DNA of 64,000 nucleotides from APNM01 sp040361335 (GCF_040361335.1 NZ_APNM01000013.1:1-64000), one strand, 5' to 3'; positions 17,819-26,604 are shown, numbered from the stretch's first letter. Notes: generated from the sequence alone by a model not told the origin. Translations and numbers: made by a program.

Positions 17819-17842
17819 GGGCCGCAGGTGAACCTGCGGCCC
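17819..17842 (-). terminator. Hairpin after the SDR gene
   Basis: Perfect 11-bp stem GGGCCGCAGGT (17819-17829) and ACCTGCGGCCC (17832-17842) located 14 nt beyond the SDR stop on the minus strand and before the GntR start. No T-run follows directly, but TTTTTT occurs about 25 nt further. Confidence 0.55.
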
Positions 17843-17856
17843 GGCCGGACACGACG

Positions 17857-18639
17857 TCAGATCCGCGCCGTGGTGCCTCCGTCGAGCATGAAAATGGCGC
17901 CGTTGGTGTAGCTCGCCTCGTCCGAGGCCAAGTACAGGCAGCCATAGGCCATCTCCATCGGCGTGCCGGCGCGGCGCATCGGGCACAAGCGATCCGCGGT
18001 GGCCTCGTCGTCGAACAGGGAGATGTGATCCTGGATCATGGGCGTGTCGATGAAGCCCGGGCAGACGCAGTTGGCGCGGATGCCGTCCAGCGCATAGGCG
18101 GAGCACAGCGACCGCGTCAGGTTCACCAGCGCACCCTTGGCGGCCGTGTAGGCATGCGCGTCGGGATTGCCCTTCACGCCCAGGATCGAGGAGATGTTGA
18201 TGATCGAGCCGTTGCCCTGCTTCTGCATGTGCGGGATGGCGGCGCGGCTCATCAGGTAGATCGAGTCCAGGTCGATCGCCATGACCTCGCGCCACTTGTC
18301 CGGCTCGGTCTCGGTGACGGACCCCATGGAACCCGGGCTCTTCTGATCCCAGGAATAACCCACGCCGGCGCCGTTGAGCACCACGTCGACGCGCCCGTAA
18401 GCCTTCACGGTCTCGTCCACGACCTTCTGGACCTGGTCCGGGTCGGACACGTCCGCCGGCACGATCATGCCCTCACCGCCGTTCTTCTCGACTTCGGCAA
18501 GCACCTTCTCCAGGTTGGCCTTGGTGCGCGACACACCGACGACCTTGGCGCCTTCCTGGGCGAATAGTTCCATGCAGGCGCGACCGATGCCGGTACCGGC
18601 ACCCGTGACGATCGCGACCTTGTCTTGTAGCCGACCCAT
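17857..18639 (-). CDS. SDR-family oxidoreductase (classical)
   Basis: A 260-aa classical short-chain dehydrogenase. NAD(P) loop TGAGTGIGRA at residues 12-21, LNGAGVG for the NNAG motif, catalytic Ser in NISSILGVKG and YTAAK for Y-x3-K. The C-terminal CPGFIDTPM and YLASDEASYTNGAIFMLDGG are normal for the family. It could oxidise a hydroxy-acyl-CoA or a secondary alcohol; the substrate is not evident. It is divergent from another SDR (18816) with a shared regulatory region, and its 3' side faces the regulator. Confidence 0.93.
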   Translation of the reverse strand: MGRLQDKVAIVTGAGTGIGRACMELFAQEGAKVVGVSRTKANLEKVLAEVEKNGGEGMIVPADVSDPDQVQKVVDETVKAYGRVDVVLNGAGVGYSWDQKSPGSMGSVTETEPDKWREVMAIDLDSIYLMSRAAIPHMQKQGNGSIINISSILGVKGNPDAHAYTAAKGALVNLTRSLCSAYALDGIRANCVCPGFIDTPMIQDHISLFDDEATADRLCPMRRAGTPMEMAYGCLYLASDEASYTNGAIFMLDGGTTARI

Positions 18640-18714
18640 CTTCTTTCCTCCGAGTCTCGCTGGTGAGTGAACGCCGCAAGGCGGTTGCCCGCCGGACGGC
18701 TTTCTGTATCATCA

Positions 18715-18732
18715 GACAATATTGTCCTATAA
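18715..18732. promoter_or_regulatory. Palindrome GACAATATTGTC and degenerate operator TTGTCCTATAA
   Basis: A perfect 12-bp palindrome at 18715-18726 overlaps TTGTCCTATAA (18722-18732), which matches the other two operators at 9 of 11 positions. Its TGTCCTATA part also occurs in reverse complement at 15571-15579, next to the second operator. It lies between the two divergent SDR genes. Confidence 0.45.
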
Positions 18733-18815
18733 AAACGTTCACGTCCAGCATGGGCGTGACGCGAAAGAATCCAATCACGCGGCCAAAGTGCCGCAAAAGG
18801 TGCGGGAGAACCACA

Positions 18816-19592
18816 ATGGGACGTCTTGACGGAAGGGTTGCCCTGATCACGGGCAGCGGACGCGGCATCGGCCGTGCGGTGGCTCTGGAGATGGCGCGCG
18901 AGGGGGCGGACATCGTTCTCACCTCGCGTACCGCCGGCGAGCTGGAGAGCGTCGCGGGCGAGATCGAGGGACTGGGCCGGCGCGCCCTGCCCCTGACCTG
19001 CGACATGATGGACCGCGAGGCCATCAAGCGGACGGTCGCCGACAGCGTGTCGCACTACGGTCGCCTCGACATCCTGTTCAACAACGTCGGCGGCCTGATG
19101 GGGGATATCACCAAGCTAGTCACCCTGGACCACGACGACGAACTGTTCGAGAAGAACCTCTTCCTCAACCTCACCAGCGCCTATTACGCCACCCGGCACG
19201 CCCTGCCGCACATGGTGGCACAGGACTACGGGCGGGTGATCTTCAACGGCTCCGGCTACGCCAAGCGCGGCGGCGGCCTGATCGCCTACACGGCGGCCAA
19301 GCACGGTCTGATCGGCATGACCCGGGCAATGGCCTACCAGGTACCGACCTCCATCACCATCAACACCCTGTGCCCCGGCTGGACCAACACCCAGCTCGTG
19401 GACTGGGAGCGGCTGGCCCAGGCCATGGGCACCGACGCCGCCACGGCCAAGCACATGATGGAGCAGGAGAACGTCCAGAAACGCATCCTGGAGCCGGAGG
19501 AACTGGGACCGATGGCGGCACTGATCGCCGCCCCGGAATCGGCCGGCATCACGGGCCAGGTCATCAGCGTCGACGGCGGCTACAAGATCTGA
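18816..19592 (+). CDS. SDR-family oxidoreductase
   Basis: A 258-aa short-chain dehydrogenase with TGSGRGIGRA near residue 12, NNVGG for NNAG, FNGSGYAKRGGG in the catalytic Ser region and YTAAKHG for Y-x3-K. The stretch between the catalytic Ser and Tyr is glycine rich. GGGAG precedes ATG 18816. The enoyl-CoA hydratase starts 37 nt after its stop, so the two probably form an operon. Its substrate cannot be told; hydroxyacyl-CoA or an alcohol intermediate are options. Confidence 0.93.
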   Translation: MGRLDGRVALITGSGRGIGRAVALEMAREGADIVLTSRTAGELESVAGEIEGLGRRALPLTCDMMDREAIKRTVADSVSHYGRLDILFNNVGGLMGDITKLVTLDHDDELFEKNLFLNLTSAYYATRHALPHMVAQDYGRVIFNGSGYAKRGGGLIAYTAAKHGLIGMTRAMAYQVPTSITINTLCPGWTNTQLVDWERLAQAMGTDAATAKHMMEQENVQKRILEPEELGPMAALIAAPESAGITGQVISVDGGYKI

Positions 19593-19629
19593 ACGCCGTA
19601 CCGCGAACACACCCCACCGGAGCCTAGAT

Positions 19630-20454
19630 ATGAGCTATTGGCAGACCGAGACCGAGGGCGGCGTCGTCGTCGCCACCTACCACAACCCCCCGATGAACTA
19701 CTTCTGCGCCGACGCCATCGGCGAGCTGTCGCAACTGGTGGACGGCTGGGAGGAGGATGCCTCGATCCGCGCCGTGGTGATCACCGGCGGCATCGAGGGC
19801 AAGTTCGTCACCCATTACAGCGTCGAGGAACTGCTGTCGATGGCCGAGGACCGGGACGGCATGCGCGCCGCCGGCACCGCCCTGACGGACGCCTACCACG
19901 GCCTCCAGGAACGCCTGCGGCACCTGCCCAAGCCGGTGATCGTGGCCATGAACGGCGACGCCATGGGCGGCGGCTTCGAATTCTGCCTGGGCTGCGATAT
20001 CCGTATCGCCCAGCAGGGCGATTACCGTTTCGGTCTGCCCGAGATCAAGCTGGGCATCCTGCCCGGCGGCAGCGGCACGCAGCGTCTGTCGCGCCTGATC
20101 GGCGGCGGCAACGCCATCAACTTCATCCTGCGCGGGCGCGTGGTGCCGCCGGACGAGGCCCTGGCGCTGGGGCTGGTGCACGAGGTCGTGCCCGATGCCC
20201 TCGCCCACGCCAAGGCGCTGGCCGCCGACCTCGCCAAGCTCGCGCCCAGGGCGGTGTGGTGCATCAAGCGCTGCGTCTACGACGGCGGTGACACCCACAT
20301 CGCCGCCGGCCTGCAGATGGAGGGCTTCAACTTCCTGGAGACCATGCTCTCCGACGACGGCGTCGCCGCCATGCGCGCGTATGTCGAGGAGCCCTACGAG
20401 AAGCGCCGCGACTGGCTCGAGTCGCCGCGTCTGCCCGAGTTCAAGGGCCACTGA
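19630..20454 (+). CDS. Enoyl-CoA hydratase/isomerase family protein
   Basis: A 274-aa crotonase-fold protein. The oxyanion-hole segment AMNGDAMGGGFEFCLGCDI keeps the first catalytic Glu position, and GLPEIKLGILPGGSGTQRL keeps the second, so hydratase activity is likely. The N-terminal region YHNPPMNYFCADAIGEL replaces the usual 'RPxxxNAL' wording. It follows the SDR at 18816 by 37 nt and ends the catabolic region. With the acyl-CoA dehydrogenase, SDRs and thiolase it would complete a beta-oxidation-like sequence. Confidence 0.93.
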   Translation: MSYWQTETEGGVVVATYHNPPMNYFCADAIGELSQLVDGWEEDASIRAVVITGGIEGKFVTHYSVEELLSMAEDRDGMRAAGTALTDAYHGLQERLRHLPKPVIVAMNGDAMGGGFEFCLGCDIRIAQQGDYRFGLPEIKLGILPGGSGTQRLSRLIGGGNAINFILRGRVVPPDEALALGLVHEVVPDALAHAKALAADLAKLAPRAVWCIKRCVYDGGDTHIAAGLQMEGFNFLETMLSDDGVAAMRAYVEEPYEKRRDWLESPRLPEFKGH

Positions 20455-20460
20455 GCCTCT

Positions 20461-20499
20461 CCCGCCGGCCGGCCGCGCGTCTCGCGGCCGGTCGGCGGG
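20461..20499 (+). terminator. Long GC hairpin after the hydratase gene
   Basis: A 17-bp stem with one mismatch, CCCGCCGGCCGGCCGCG (20461-20477) and its partner (20483-20499), loop CGTCT. It follows the stop by 6 nt. No T-run. From 20500 to 20724 I see no gene and no other clear signal. Confidence 0.55.
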
Positions 20500-20724
20500 C
20501 CCGCCTTGCGCACGCCGCCGCCCGGCGGTCGACACCGCGCCATCACGCAACCCGCCCGAGGACGGACAGCCGTTCGGGGACCGGCCTCGCGCATGCGAGT
20601 ACCGCCGTCCCACGGACAATCGATCCCGATGTGTAACCAACATGCGGGTCCGTTCGTCTAACGGATAAGGCCGGACAACACGCCGACCACAAAACAGTCG
20701 CGGATATTGGGGGATATCGGATTC

Positions 20725-21090
20725 ATGCAGGAGACCGACGAGGACATAGCGCGACTCTGTCTCTTGGGCGACCACAAGCATTACGCCGTGCTCGTGGAAC
20801 GCTACGAGGTGCCGGTCAGGGCGCTGATCGAGCGATTGACGGACGACCACGAGGACAGCGAACGGATCGCCCACCATGCATTCGTCGACGCCTACGAGAG
20901 ACTGGGCGAGTGCCCCCTGGAGAACGGGCGCTTCGCGCTCTGGCTGCTCGGCATCGCGGCCGAGCACGTCCATGCGCATCTCCGTGAGCGGGGCGGCGAT
21001 TGCCGCCTCCCGCGGGCTCTGGCCCTACGCTGGAGAAAAAAGGCTCGCAAGACGCGGAAGACCGGTGACGAAGCCGGCTCCCCGCTCTGA
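20725..21090 (+). CDS. Truncated sigma-70 region-2-like protein
   Basis: A 121-aa protein that corresponds to sigma region 2 only: DEDIARLCLLGDHKHYAVLV, then ERYEVPVRALIERL, HHAFVDAYERLGE and GRFALWLLGIAAEHVHAHL. It parallels the sigma factor at 23514 line by line but ends in a basic tail (LRWRKKARKTRKTGDEAG) with no region 4, so it could not bind a -35 element. It may be a remnant or a regulator that competes for core polymerase or an anti-sigma factor (inference). ATG 20725 follows GGGGGAT; a TTG at 20707 is an alternative. Confidence 0.7.
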   Translation: MQETDEDIARLCLLGDHKHYAVLVERYEVPVRALIERLTDDHEDSERIAHHAFVDAYERLGECPLENGRFALWLLGIAAEHVHAHLRERGGDCRLPRALALRWRKKARKTRKTGDEAGSPL

Positions 21091-21198
21091 GACGAGCATG
21101 AACCGTTTCCCGCCGAGTGGAGAGACGAAGGCGCGCGGCGCCGGGACGAGAAGGCGGCGAAACGGCCCAAGACACGACACTTGGAGGAGTGTTAGCCC

Positions 21199-22110
21199 AT
21201 GCACGACGATAACGACAATCCGCAGGAGCACCTGACCCCGCAGCAACTGGAAGAGCTCCTGATCAAGCTGCCGTTCGCCGCTCCGTCACGGGGCTTCGTG
21301 AACCGCGTGATGCGCGACGTCGAGCGGCGCGCCGCCCGCGAGCCCGTGGAGTACGACCTCGACACCGTGACCGAGCTATCGCGGCAGGTCGGCCTGAAGC
21401 CCGATTGGACCATGGCCTTCCAGCCGATCGTCGACGTGGAGAGACGGACCGTGGTCGCGCACGAGGCCCTGGTGCGCGGTCCCAACAATGAGCCGGCGCA
21501 ACAGGTCCTGGAACGGGTGAACCGCGACAACATCTGCCTGTTCGAGGAACTGTGCCGGATCAAGGCCGTACGGCTGGCCTCGGAACTCGGCATGCAGACC
21601 GATCTGAGCATCAACTTCCCGCCCCGGGCATTCCGGCTGCCCGACAGGACGATCACCGCCACCATGGCCGCGGCGCGTTGCTACGGCTTCCCGCAGGAGC
21701 GGCTGATCTTCGAGATCACCCGGTCGGAGGCCCCGCGCCTGTCCGAGGACCGGGCGCGGCTGGAGGAGATCGTCGACCATTACAACGCGCGCGGCTTCCG
21801 CACCGCCTTCGACGATTTCGGCCCCGGATTCGACAACCTGGCGGGCTTCGGCGGCTGCCGCACCGACATGGTGAAGCTGGAGATGGCCATGGTGCGCGAC
21901 ATCCACAAGCATCCCTCGCGGCTCGCGCTGCTGCGCGAATTGCTGGCCGCCTGCAACGATCTCGGCTACCAGGCGGTCGCCAAGGGCGTGGAGACCTACG
22001 AGGAGTTCGACACCCTGCGGGAGCTGGGCGTGTCCCTGTTCCAGGGCTTCTATTTCGCCCGCCCGGCCTTCCAGTCCCTCGCGAGCGTGCCATCGTCCGT
22101 CTATCGCTGA
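21199..22110 (+). CDS. EAL-domain protein, probably catalytically degenerate
   Basis: A 303-aa cytoplasmic protein with a 60-residue N-terminal extension and an EAL domain at about residues 70-295. Conserved elements: FQPIVDVERR, EALVRG (Glu89), LSINFPPRAF, FEITRSE, FDDFGPGFDNLAGF, MVKLEM and LFQGFYFARP. However the usual AEGVET is AKGVET: Lys262 replaces the Glu that serves as proposed general base in RocR (Glu352). It may therefore bind c-di-GMP or act as a scaffold instead of hydrolysing it. GGAGGAG stands 10 nt before ATG 21199. Neighbours are two sigma-like genes and a GGDEF gene, suggesting one signalling module. Confidence 0.88.
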   Translation: MHDDNDNPQEHLTPQQLEELLIKLPFAAPSRGFVNRVMRDVERRAAREPVEYDLDTVTELSRQVGLKPDWTMAFQPIVDVERRTVVAHEALVRGPNNEPAQQVLERVNRDNICLFEELCRIKAVRLASELGMQTDLSINFPPRAFRLPDRTITATMAAARCYGFPQERLIFEITRSEAPRLSEDRARLEEIVDHYNARGFRTAFDDFGPGFDNLAGFGGCRTDMVKLEMAMVRDIHKHPSRLALLRELLAACNDLGYQAVAKGVETYEEFDTLRELGVSLFQGFYFARPAFQSLASVPSSVYR

Positions 22111-22280
22111 CACGGCCCGCGCGACGATACCCGGGACCCGGCGCGGACGACGGCGGGACGCCGGGCGTGTCCCCGCATCCATGCCGAATGACCCTGAAAT
22201 CCTTTGATGATGAACACCCCGGCAGCGGAGGATGCCGCGACCGCCACGAAGGACAACAAGCAGCGTATGGGAGAAACGAC

Positions 22281-23369
22281 ATGAGGAGACCTCTGCCACC
22301 CTTCGACCTCGATCATGAAACCATCCGGCTAAAGAGCTTCGCCAAAGGCATCACCGAGATCCAGTGGCTGCTGGTCACCCTGGTGCTGGCCTATCTGGTG
22401 ATCGCCGGCGACCGCGGCGGCGAACAACTGCCGGCGATCGCCATCACCCTGCTCTATTTCACCGCGAGCATCGGCGCGAATTACCTGCCGCGCCTGGGCA
22501 TGCCGCGCGACTGGCTGGGCGCGATACACACCTGGGCGATGATCGGCTTCATCACCTGGCTGCTGCATAACACCGGCGGCGTGGCAGGACCGCTGGCGGG
22601 TCTGTTCCTGCTGCCCGTGATCACCAGCGCCCTGACCCTGGGCAAGGCCGCCACCCTGCTCGAGGTCGGCACCATCGGCGCCTGCTACCTGCTCCTGTTC
22701 CATCTCGACCGGGGCGTGAGCGCGCTCCTCGGCCCGGATTTCGCGCTGGCCGCGGCGCACGTGGTGATGTTCCTGATGGTCGGCTACGTCACCACCATGC
22801 TCTCCAACTCGGTCGAGCTCGCCAACCGCCGGCTGCAGCAACTGGCCAGCCGTGACCCGCTGACCGGCCTGTACAACCGGGAGACCCTGCGCTCCGTATC
22901 CCTGCCCTTCTATGCGGCGGCCCTGCAATGGGGCGGCCGCCCGGTTTCGGTGCTGGTCGCGGACATCGACAACCTGCAAGCGCTGAATACCGACCGGGGC
23001 CCGGAGACCGGCGATCTCGCGATCATGGCGACCGGCCGCAAGCTGGCCGAGACCATCGGCAGGAAAGGCGTGGTGGCGCGCTACGGCGACGACGAATTCG
23101 TCGCCCTGCTGCCGGACGCGGATGCCGCGCAGACCGAGGCATTGGTAGAGTCGCTGCTGGAAACCGAAACCGCCTATGGCGACGCCCGTGTCCGGACCAC
23201 GCTGAGCATCGGCATCGCCGGTTTCCCGGCGCATGGCCGTACCGTGGACACCCTGCTCGCCAAGGCCGATCGCGCCATGCGCCGGGCCAAGCGGCACGGC
23301 GGCCGCGCGGTGAGGACCCCGGCACGGGGGGACGATGGCATACGGCGTCAATCCAGGGAGACATCCTAG
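22281..23369 (+). CDS. Membrane GGDEF-domain protein with degenerate GDDEF signature
   Basis: A 362-aa protein. Residues about 25-185 contain around six hydrophobic segments (for example IQWLLVTLVLAYLVIAG, then GAIHTWAMIGFITWLL and AAHVVMFLMVGYVTTML), an MHYT/MASE-like membrane sensor by position. A GGDEF domain follows from about 195: RDPLTGLYNR, VADIDNLQALNTDRGPETGD and RYGDDEFVALLPDAD. GGDEF is GDDEF and the usual G-H-x-x-G-D is G-P-x-T-G-D, so cyclase activity is uncertain. GGGAG precedes ATG 22281. Its TAG stop is in the same frame as the following sigma gene. Confidence 0.88.
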   Translation: MRRPLPPFDLDHETIRLKSFAKGITEIQWLLVTLVLAYLVIAGDRGGEQLPAIAITLLYFTASIGANYLPRLGMPRDWLGAIHTWAMIGFITWLLHNTGGVAGPLAGLFLLPVITSALTLGKAATLLEVGTIGACYLLLFHLDRGVSALLGPDFALAAAHVVMFLMVGYVTTMLSNSVELANRRLQQLASRDPLTGLYNRETLRSVSLPFYAAALQWGGRPVSVLVADIDNLQALNTDRGPETGDLAIMATGRKLAETIGRKGVVARYGDDEFVALLPDADAAQTEALVESLLETETAYGDARVRTTLSIGIAGFPAHGRTVDTLLAKADRAMRRAKRHGGRAVRTPARGDDGIRRQSRETS

Positions 23370-23513
23370 CCGCCCGGCGGCACCGACTACGGCACGACGG
23401 ACAAGACCATTTTCTCAATCGCCCCCATCAGCGCCACCGACGCCGGCCAACGCCGGACAGCGGATTCGCAGCCGGCGGCTCCGGACGATATATCCCCGGC
23501 CGAGGAGCAGGCG

Positions 23514-24047
23514 CTGATACGAGCCTGCCTGGCGGGGAACAGCGAGGCGTTCAGACCGCTGGTCGAGCGCTACGAGCGCATGGTCCGCGGGATGATCGCC
23601 CGGTTGGTGGACGAAGAGCACCTGATCGAGGAACTCGCCCATCGCACCTTCATCGGCGCCTTCGAGAATCTCGCGAAATACGAGGGCCGCGGCAAGTTCG
23701 CCACCTGGCTCGGCCGGATCGCGATCAACAAGACCCGCGATTACCTGCGCGCCAGGAAACGCCGCGATCGCGGCAGACTGCCCTTCGATGAATTCGACGC
23801 CCCCCACGAGGGCTACTGCCCCGAGGCCGAGGTCCAGGGGCGGCAGAACGGGCGCCTGCTCGCCCTGGCCATGCAGAGCCTCAAGGACGAAACCCGCAGA
23901 TTGATCGTGCTGCGCTACCTGCACGAATGCGCCTACCGGGAGATCGCCGAACGGATCGGCTGCAGCGAGGGCGCCGCCAAGGTGCGTTGCTGGCGGGCGG
24001 TGACGCTACTCCGGCGCGAGCTCGAACGGCTCGGGGCCGAGCCGTAA
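23514..24047 (+). CDS. ECF-like RNA polymerase sigma factor, unusual start
   Basis: Region 2 (AFRPLVERYERMVRGMIARL, AHRTFIGAFENLAKYEG, FATWLGRIAINKTRDYL) and region 4 (LKDETRRLIVLRYLHECAYR, EIAERIGCSEGAAKVRCWRA) are both complete. Sigma-like coding clearly begins before the first ATG (23580), around codons for EEQALIRACLAGN, but no ATG, GTG or TTG exists in frame back to the TAG at 23367. A CTG at 23514 has GAGGAG at 23502-23507, spacing 6 nt, and is my preferred start (177 aa). Alternatives are the ATG at 23580, giving an N-truncated region 2, or readthrough of the GGDEF stop. No anti-sigma gene is adjacent. Confidence 0.7.
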   Translation: MIRACLAGNSEAFRPLVERYERMVRGMIARLVDEEHLIEELAHRTFIGAFENLAKYEGRGKFATWLGRIAINKTRDYLRARKRRDRGRLPFDEFDAPHEGYCPEAEVQGRQNGRLLALAMQSLKDETRRLIVLRYLHECAYREIAERIGCSEGAAKVRCWRAVTLLRRELERLGAEP

Positions 24048-24084
24048 TGCCGCGTCCGGGCGCTGCCGTGGCATCGTCCCCCGC

Positions 24085-24912
24085 TTACACCCTCGCGGTG
24101 ACGATGTGACAGGCACCGCCGAGGTTCAGGCCGTCGGCCGCGACATGCGGCTCGAGCGCGGTTCGCACGGCCTCCAGGGCCTTGCCCCGAGCCGCCTCGT
24201 CGATCTCCGCCAGGGCCCGTGACAACGGCCCGATCTCCTGCATGAACGCCAGCCCGCCCTCCAGGCTGTCGGCCAGGTGCAGCATCGGATCCAGGGGACG
24301 GATGTCCACCCCGTCGAAACCGGCGCCGGTCAGGATGTCGCGCACGTAGTCGGGGTCGGCGAAGGCGAACGGCCCCGGCGCCCGCGGATCCGGCGGCATC
24401 TCCGGCTCCGGCAGATACGGCCTGGCGGCGGCGTAGGGCACGGCCACCCAGGGGTTCTCGCGGAAATCCCGCCAGCAACAGAACACCAGCCGGCCCGTCG
24501 GCGACAGCGCGCGGCGCAGGTTGGCGAAGGCGGCATACGGCTCCTCGAAGAACATCACGCCGAAGCGCGAGAACACCAGGTCGTGGACGGCCTCGAAAGA
24601 GGCTGTCGCCGCATCCGCCTCGCGGAAGACCAGACCCGGCTTGCCGGCGGCGCGCTCGCGCGCCCGCGCAAGCATCGACCGGGAGACATCGATACCGGTC
24701 ACATCGGCGCCGCGCCCGGCCAGCGCCAGGCTGGTCTCGCCGCAGCCACAGCCCACGTCCAGGACACGCTCGCCCGGCCGGGGCGCGGCCCGTTCCATCA
24801 ACGCCTCGGTCACCGGCGCCAGCATGCGGTCCAGGTGCGCCTGGGCGGCGACCCACTTGGGTCCCGCCTGCTCGTTCCAATATTCGATCTGCTCCCGGTT
24901 GCTCTCGGTCAC
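24085..24912 (-). CDS. Class I SAM-dependent methyltransferase
   Basis: A 275-aa protein beginning MTESNREQIEYWNEQAGPKW from GTG 24912, with GGGGAG 9 nt upstream; an in-frame ATG at 24978 would add 22 residues. SAM motif I VLDVGCGCGETSLALAGRG, acidic loop DVTGIDVSRSML and motif II region FSRFGVMFFEEP are present. The WNEQAGPKWV opening and the CCWRDFRENPW stretch match a common group of bacterial small-molecule methyltransferases (methyltransferase type 11). Substrate unknown. It converges with the sigma gene. Confidence 0.88.
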   Translation of the reverse strand: MTESNREQIEYWNEQAGPKWVAAQAHLDRMLAPVTEALMERAAPRPGERVLDVGCGCGETSLALAGRGADVTGIDVSRSMLARARERAAGKPGLVFREADAATASFEAVHDLVFSRFGVMFFEEPYAAFANLRRALSPTGRLVFCCWRDFRENPWVAVPYAAARPYLPEPEMPPDPRAPGPFAFADPDYVRDILTGAGFDGVDIRPLDPMLHLADSLEGGLAFMQEIGPLSRALAEIDEAARGKALEAVRTALEPHVAADGLNLGGACHIVTARV

Positions 24913-25096
24913 GGCTGCCCACTCCCCGGCGGCTCCTGGATCACGAACGACAGCATACATCGACGCGCTCACGGACACCGCCGGATCGATGCGGACCCCG
25001 GCGTCTTGCTACCCCGCCGAGGCGAGAACCGGCCCGCCGCCACCATGGCCGCGAGATTCCGATCCGCCGCGACAGCCGGCCGCGGGGACATATCGC

Positions 25097-26365
25097 TCAA
25101 TCCTCGCCTTCGCCCGGCATCGGCGAGCCCGTCGCGCGATCACCCGCCGCGGACGGCGCCGGATTGCGAAACCACAAATCCCGCTGTGGGAACGGAATGG
25201 TCACGCCATGCTCACGAAAGGCGGCATCTATGGCGAAGTTGAGATCCGAGGCGACGCGATAGCGGCGCGCGATATCGGTGACGAACGCCTTGAGCTGGAA
25301 ATCCAGGGAACTATCGCCGAAGCCCGCGAAAAACACGATCGGCAGCGGCGTGCTCCCATGCTCGTCGACCACCACTTGCGGATGCGCCTCGGCGGCCTCG
25401 AGAAGCAGCCGTTTCACCAGTTGGGTGTCGCTGCCGTATGCCACGCCCACGGATACAGTCACCCGGCCGTGGCGGTCGCGCAGCATCCAGTTGGTCACAT
25501 GGTTGGCGATCAGCTCCGAGTTCGGCACCACGACCGAGATACCGTCCCAAGTCTCGATCTCGGTGGAGCGGATACGCAGGCGACGGACGAAACCCTCCGT
25601 GGAGCCCACGGAAATATAGTCGCCGGTACGGATCGGACGCTCGAACAATAAAATCAGGCCGGACACGAAATTGTTGACGATGTTCTGCAGACCGAATCCG
25701 ATGCCCACCGACAACGCGCCCGCCACCAGGGCCAGGTTGGTCAAGTCGAACCCGGCATAGGAGAGCCCGGCGAGACCGGCGAGGACGAAGCCGACATAGC
25801 CGCACAGCGTGGCCACGGTCTCGCGGGTATGGGCTTCCATCGGCGTGTTCGCCAGCCAGCGACGCTCTAACCGGCCCGCGAGCCAGCGCACGCCGATCAC
25901 CAAGGCGGCAAACACCAGCACGCCGGCCACGAGCCGGCCGGGCACGATTTGGACCTGACCGACATTGAAGCCGCCGCGCCCGAACGTGGACAACAACGCC
26001 AGGCTCTGCTCGGTGAGCCCCCAGACGTGCAAGATCACCAGCGGCAGTCCTGCCCACAAGACCAGGTACAGTATCGCGGCGATCCAGCCCGCCTCGTGCA
26101 ACCGCTCCCCTTTCTCCACGCCGAGTTGCCTGCGCAGTCGCCGCTGCCAGGCGAATCGCCCCTCGTGCAACCCGGCGACCAGCCAGCCGATCAGACGGCT
26201 GGCCAGCAGCGCCGCCAAAACCAGGGCGCCGGATGCCGCAAGCCGCTCCCAGGGCCACGCCGACGACGACTCCGGCCGCTCGCCCACGAGCAACAGCGCC
26301 AGGACACAGGCCGCCACCGCAGCCGCAAGCAACAACAAGGAACGAATTGGCGGCCCCTTTTTCAT
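25097..26365 (-). CDS. Small-conductance mechanosensitive channel, MscS family
   Basis: A 422-aa inner-membrane protein with about five hydrophobic segments. The last is the pore helix in GALSVGIGFGLQNIVNNF followed by GLILLFERPIRTGDYI, the MscS beta domain and the C-terminal alpha/beta domain ending VTIPFPQRDLWFRNP. The extra N-terminal membrane segments put it nearer to the MscK/YbdG-like group than to the 286-aa MscS. It opens on hypo-osmotic shock. ATG 26365 begins MKKGPP and runs into the first membrane helix. It stands alone. Confidence 0.93.
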   Translation of the reverse strand: MKKGPPIRSLLLLAAAVAACVLALLLVGERPESSSAWPWERLAASGALVLAALLASRLIGWLVAGLHEGRFAWQRRLRRQLGVEKGERLHEAGWIAAILYLVLWAGLPLVILHVWGLTEQSLALLSTFGRGGFNVGQVQIVPGRLVAGVLVFAALVIGVRWLAGRLERRWLANTPMEAHTRETVATLCGYVGFVLAGLAGLSYAGFDLTNLALVAGALSVGIGFGLQNIVNNFVSGLILLFERPIRTGDYISVGSTEGFVRRLRIRSTEIETWDGISVVVPNSELIANHVTNWMLRDRHGRVTVSVGVAYGSDTQLVKRLLLEAAEAHPQVVVDEHGSTPLPIVFFAGFGDSSLDFQLKAFVTDIARRYRVASDLNFAIDAAFREHGVTIPFPQRDLWFRNPAPSAAGDRATGSPMPGEGED

Positions 26366-26568
26366 AAGCTTCAGTCCCTGTCATACCATGCGGCTGCGTG
26401 CGCGACCAATCGCACGGCGACGCGCCGCGGTCGGGGGCTCCGGGAACCGCGTGCGGCATGATTGCCGACGGGCATCACGCCGGCAGGGTGGCAGGTACCG
26501 CGCCAAGTACCGTCGAACACGACGCCATGGGGCGGATGGGGCGGCTCGCCGCGGGACACGTCGGACAA

Positions 26569-26604
26569 GAAAAAACCCGTCACCGCAACACTTGCGGGAC
26601 GGGT
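26569..26604 (-). terminator. Rho-independent terminator of tRNA-Ala
   Basis: Stem ACCCGTC-CCGCAA (26575-26588, one bulged A) pairs with TTGCGG-GACGGGT (26592-26604), loop CAC. On the minus strand it is followed by TTTTTTCTTG. It lies 24 nt beyond the tRNA. The rest of the gap 26366-26568 shows nothing clear. Confidence 0.8.

Noticed and set aside
21552..22280. N-terminal extension of the membrane GGDEF protein back to 21552
   Set aside because: This part overlaps the EAL gene in another frame and has Arg-rich shadow composition; the ATG at 22281 has a good ribosome site and begins the plausible protein.
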